Shown piece after piece: positions 59,904-64,000 of a DNA stretch of 64,000 bases. Source of the DNA: Dioscorea cayenensis subsp. rotundata (Eukaryota > Streptophyta > Magnoliopsida > Dioscoreales > Dioscoreaceae). Below the pieces are notes generated by a model that was given only the letters and a program-made list of their open reading frames with translations, was not told the DNA's origin and made no database searches. The stretch lies in contig NC_052477.1 of NCBI RefSeq assembly GCF_009730915.1, positions 29,150,420 to 29,214,419 of the forward strand, read 5' to 3'. A program made the translations under genes and the position numbers. Position 1 is the first letter of the stretch. Each line of letters starts with the position of its first letter.

Positions 59904-62900
59904 TTATTTCCAATCTGCATCTCCATCATAATCAATGATATCTTTGGACTGAGAATCAATATCTGACCAGCAGTTGAGTAGGTCTTTAATTTCATTTCCT
60001 CCATCCTGCAACAACTCTTCATCAGGGTACTCATTCAGTGGGTTGTCTTCAGCTGCAATGTCAAGTTAAAAAAAGGAATAAGTCATCATGCAATGCAGCT
60101 AAGTTCCTAATAAACATTGAGACACAAACTAAGTATGCGAAGACAACCACACCATGTGAATCATCAGTTTCATATTCAGGTTCCGGGGGACCATCATTAT
60201 ACTCAACTTCATCGTCCACTTGCACTCTGAAGAAACAGTTTTATAGATAAATGTGATGCAATATAATTTATCAATGGTGAAATAGAACATGAACAGCTGA
60301 ATTCTTACAGAGGGTAGCCAGTGAAAGAGTCTGACCTCATTTTCCTTTGCATCATTATCCACAGCTTACAGGTCATAAACATTATTTTCTGTTCAACAAA
60401 CTGAACTAGGGCTCAGGAAATATGCTCGATAACTCATTTGTTCCTGTTAATAACTTACATTCAAATGTTAGTGTTAAATCTCAACTTTCTTTTACCTTGG
60501 AGAGAACTAATATCAGATTCAATCTCCTCCGCAGCTGTTGGGAGGAATTTCTCTCAATAAAGGAAGATAGCCGTATAGAATTGTATTATCATAAATGGAA
60601 ACAGTTCTGCAATCGCAATTATCTCAAGGTCCCAACTCCTCACAATATTAAGGGCAATGCGAACATCTCGGTAAAGGTTTAGAAAAGAAACTCATGACTT
60701 TGGCTCCGGCAACTTTCTGGGCTTTTTTTCATCATCAACTCAAACAACATCATAGATATGGCAAATTTCTTGCAAGGAATTATGATCAATCTCCATGCCC
60801 TCCCTCCTGCTCTTCCATATTTTTGTAAAGCGTGCATTTTTTGCTAGATCCTATACATTATGAAATAATGAGCGGAATATCAAATTGTTACACATTAACC
60901 AAACCGTCACATACGTTTCAAATAATGCACTTACAACCTTAGACAGAGACATCATTGATGAGTGCATCCTGATGATGAATTGAAAGAAATGAAGACACTT
61001 AATACAAATAATAATAATAATAATAATTAGGAAAGCAAATGGCTTGGAAATCAGTAGGTTGAATTCATAGCATGTGCACCAATAATAGCTAGGACTACAG
61101 TGAACTCAGGACTATGTAAAAGTCATACAGAAGGAAAGAAATGATAAACAACAATAATAATTAATACCTCATGTTTCTGTCTGGCTTCAAGGCACAACTG
61201 ATCTTGTTTCTGCTAAGACGATGGAATAAATATCACTGTGCCATTGTAGGATGATAAGAATTGCCATCAAGCATTCAAGAGTGGCCAACTTTGAATATGT
61301 TACCAAAGAGAGAAAAAAAAAGGCCAAACCTATAATAAATCTTCCTGAACACATCAAACATTAAATCCAACAATAGAAAAATATAAATGATCAGACAAAA
61401 CAAACCACAAGCAACATTTTCTACCGATTCCATCATAAGACTATTACAGGAGGGAGAAGGAAAGCAGCATAGGCATTTAATATATTGATGCAGAAAGTTG
61501 GGTGGCACAGATAGATAACAAAAGAATTTTTGTAACATGCATGGTCAAATGTGAAATGAAGTCTTATAAGCTCAGATAAAAAAACTACAGAAGATTTCAA
61601 ATGAAGCTTGCTTTGAGAGTTAATTGAAAGCATCATAAATGTTGGAATGCTCTTCTCAAGCTAATTGTCTGATTAAGAAAGTTGTTATACCTTTTCTTGT
61701 TTGAAGGAGTTCCTCCATTCCGCAGACTTTCTTTCAAATTCAATTGAGCTGTTGGAACAAGTTTGTCAGAAAATTTATGTCTAACGTTCGGAATATCTCA
61801 GTAAAAAAATTTTACAAACAGAGACCACGCAAATAATAACAGCAAACTTTTCGAAAATAATAAAAACAAAATTGGTAGACTAGCCATGTGAATAATAAAT
61901 TAATTTAATTCAAAATTATTGTACCTTACCGATTTTTTGAGGCATAAAACTTATATATCAATGTAACCAATCAACAGCACTGAAATCATTGAACATGCCA
62001 GTTCATCTTCCATCTAAGATGACACCAATTTCTCATATAATTTAAATGTCCTTGTTTTATATATTAATTTCTCTGATAAAAGTGCCAACCACATACATCA
62101 ACACATATCCTTGGTATAATAAGTTCACACATGGCAGATGATAAGCAGAGTTTATTTTCTCATTTCAAGTAATTAACTTCTCTCAATGGTCAACAGATTG
62201 CATCATGCAATACCTAAAGCTCCTAGGAACTTGCCATCATCTTGAAGTTTTTAACAACATATAAACATATTACCCTCAAATAGTGCAATCAATGAACATT
62301 AACCTTGCTTTTAGCATTAAAATGAGGAACACATGTTAACACAGCAGAAACCAATTATATAGCAGAAACTTCTTTAGCATCATTTGAACAAGTAAAGCTA
62401 AAATATAACAAATCTAGACAACTAATCCAACTGCCATTAAATTACATATTTTACAATTCAAAGTTCCAAATTTCACAATGACATGCAGTCAAAAGTAAAT
62501 TGACAAAAATTAAGTTAGAAATACAAGCACCAAATTACAACAGGATTTATTTGATTCAACAGAAAGATAAACTAAAATATGCATAGATCAAAGGAAAGAA
62601 AGAGAGACATTTACCACTAGATCCAGGAAAGTCAGCAAAGCATCTTTAGTACACTCAGAACCACTTATAGTCTCCACATGCTGTACTAAAACCCTCTTTG
62701 TCCTTGATTCCTCTAATGATGCACTTGAAGATAAATGACAATAAGGACTCAAAGACTACTGCCATCAAAGATGTACATTTTCATATGAGCCACCAATTCT
62801 AGAATCACAATCACAAACTATATTCAACTCCAATACCTCCCTCAAATTACTACAAAGAAATTGCGCAAAATATAAAGAAAAAAAAAACACAAAAAAAAGG

Positions 62901-63169
62901 CAATAAATTGGATTGAATGAATACCCTTTCCAGCAGATCCTCAAATGTTAAGGCTCGCGAAGTATGCTTATTGATCTCCAGCCCTGGAAAACACCATGAA
63001 ACTCAGCACTAGAAATCACAACATAGGAATCAAAGAAGAATCGTTGGAGACGAAGAAGCTCACATAATCCATCGAGTGGCTCCTGTGAAGCCTTGCGCTT
63101 AAGCCTAACGATGAAAGGCTTCGTCTTTACCGTCGCCGGAGAAGACGAGGCCTCTCCGAGGTCCGCCAT
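59904..63169 (-). CDS. RDM4: RDM4/DMS4 (IWR1-type RNA polymerase II nuclear import factor) homologue, frame broken
   Basis: Family members bind RNA polymerases and aid their assembly or nuclear import; the Arabidopsis member also serves RNA-directed DNA methylation. Exons: 63169-63064 (MADLGEASSS, then KPFIVRLKRKASQEPLDGL), 62983-62925 (EINKHTSRALTFEDLLER), 62755-62615, 61748-61691 (FERKSAEWRNSFKQEK), 61209-61168, 60850-60699 (NARFTKIWKSRREG), 60606-60496, 60364-60309, 60226-60153 (VQVDDEVEYNDGPPEPEYE) and 60052-59904 (acidic tail ending YDGDADWK). The blocks KPFIVRLKRK, ARFTKIWKSRR, YGYLPLLRE and AAEEIESDISSLQ are family signatures. Lesions: TGA at 60742-60740 inside YDVV-x-VDDE, one extra base at about 60546-60550, another near 60335, and a phase mismatch between exons 3 and 4. 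It is either a decaying gene or a badly sequenced intact one; the well-kept splice sites favour the second. Confidence 0.75.
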
Positions 63170-63787
63170 GGGCTTCGAGATCGAGTGAAGTGAGCTCGGT
63201 TTTCAAGAAGTGAAGTGAAAATCAGAAGAGAGGGAAAAAAATATAAATTAAAAAATTAAAGAGAAAAAAAAATATATATATATATATATATTAGAAAAGA
63301 TTAAAAATAATAATAAAATGAGCTCAGACGCGAAATTTTCATCAATTTCAGAGTATATTAATCGAAATTAATCGGTTAATTTAAATCGCAATCTTCGTCA
63401 CAGCTCGAAGTGATGCAGTTTAACAGAAGATATAAAATGAAAGTTTATATATCAATCAGTCGATGTGGGACTATTCCTTCCTGCTTTTACTTGCCTCATG
63501 GATTTGTACTTGGTTTATTAAAAAAAAAAACTTAAAATAACTCCATTTTTATTATTTTTTATTTAGATAAATATTTTTTGAATATGTATCATTGAATATA
63601 AATTGAGTTTAATGAGAGAATGTGAGATATTTAATTAAAAATGAAGAAATTTTGAGTTTTATCAAACATCTGCTTTATATATTATGAAAAATATATATAT
63701 ATATATATAAAAATATATAAAAATGGATAAGAATAATGCCACCCTATCAACATCTATCTTTTTTTTCACACAGGGACTTGATACTAG
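63170..63787. other. RDM4 promoter region and spacer
   Basis: 63170-63230 is a GC-richer leader of the minus-strand gene. The rest is AT-rich, with a TA run at 63272-63292 and another at 63691-63709. Nothing else is recognised. Confidence 0.45.
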
Positions 63788-64000
63788 TAGGGGTGTAAGC
63801 GAGCAGAGAATTATTCAAGTAAATTATTCGAGATCGAGCTCGGATAATATTCAAATCGATTCGAATTCAGCGAAGTGAGTCTCGAGCTCGAGCCTACTCG
63901 AATAGCTTTTACTGAGCTCGAGCCTCGAGCCCTCAAAATACCCTAACCTCGATAAGCTCGCGAGCCTAATCGAGCTTTCAATATAAATTAAATAAATATA
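63788..64000. mobile_element. hAT-like element, cut by the window edge
   Basis: Starts TAGGGGTGTAAGCGAGC and continues with CGAGCTCGAGC and TCGAGCTCGGATAA words, a composition common in plant non-autonomous hAT elements with GGGGTG ends. The right terminus lies outside the window. Confidence 0.5.

Noticed and set aside
60945..60972. Additional RDM4 exon reading DALINDVSV
   Set aside because: It ends in a stop at once, and the family sequence joins the neighbouring exons (KHE to DLAKNARF) without it.

Overview
This is a plant nuclear window. It is AT-rich (nothing was counted), its genes carry many GT-AG introns, and the spaces between them hold miniature inverted-repeat elements, a PIF/Harbinger element, a decayed Ty1/copia element, hAT-like insertions and a SINE. 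A miR172-regulated AP2 factor, a class VII receptor-like cytoplasmic kinase and an RDM4/IWR1 homologue place it in a flowering plant. I cannot name the species; a monocot is possible but unproven. A 1000-base N block at 30995-31994 is an assembly gap.

Layout, left to right. 1-4020: AT-rich spacer with a Tourist-like MITE. 4020-7519 (+): euAP2 transcription factor with two AP2 domains and a perfect miR172 site. 7520-13440: spacer with nested MITE relics and an array of short palindromes. 13449-15865 (-): three small genes sharing a PKRGQIKAKI core, the most interesting local discovery. 17545-26311 (+): 18-exon TBC-domain Rab GTPase-activating protein with a SINE in one intron. 28258-30834 (-): RLCK-VII (PBL7/CDL1-like) kinase. 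31995-37248: PIF/Harbinger element with a Myb/SANT-like protein (+) and a broken transposase (-). 37891-38112 (+): possible small gene. 38379-41278 (-): alanine-glyoxylate aminotransferase 2 (AGT2). 44546-47191 (-): AlkB-type Fe(II)/2-oxoglutarate dioxygenase. 48743-53103 (-): decayed copia element with a nested hAT-like insertion. 54010-59628: repeat-rich spacer. 59904-63169 (-): RDM4/DMS4/IWR1 homologue. 63788-64000: a further hAT-like element cut by the window edge.

The host genes are unrelated housekeeping and regulatory loci, each with its own promoter; nothing suggests a cluster acting in one pathway. The AP2 factor is expected to act in phase change and flower patterning under miR172. 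The TBC protein is expected to act on Rab GTPases, the kinase in signalling at the plasma membrane, AGT2 in mitochondrial transamination, the AlkB protein on nucleic acids, and RDM4/IWR1 in RNA polymerase assembly and transport.

A recurring oddity is that four otherwise well-preserved genes (AP2, AGT2, AlkB, RDM4) each carry one or more one-base frame breaks, most of them extra bases in short repeats. RDM4 also has an in-frame TGA. The TBC and kinase genes are intact over 18 and 5 exons. Uncorrected assembly indels are the simplest explanation, and they should be checked before any of these genes is called a pseudogene. All exon borders were placed by hand from splice consensus, frame and remembered family similarity; no alignment was run.
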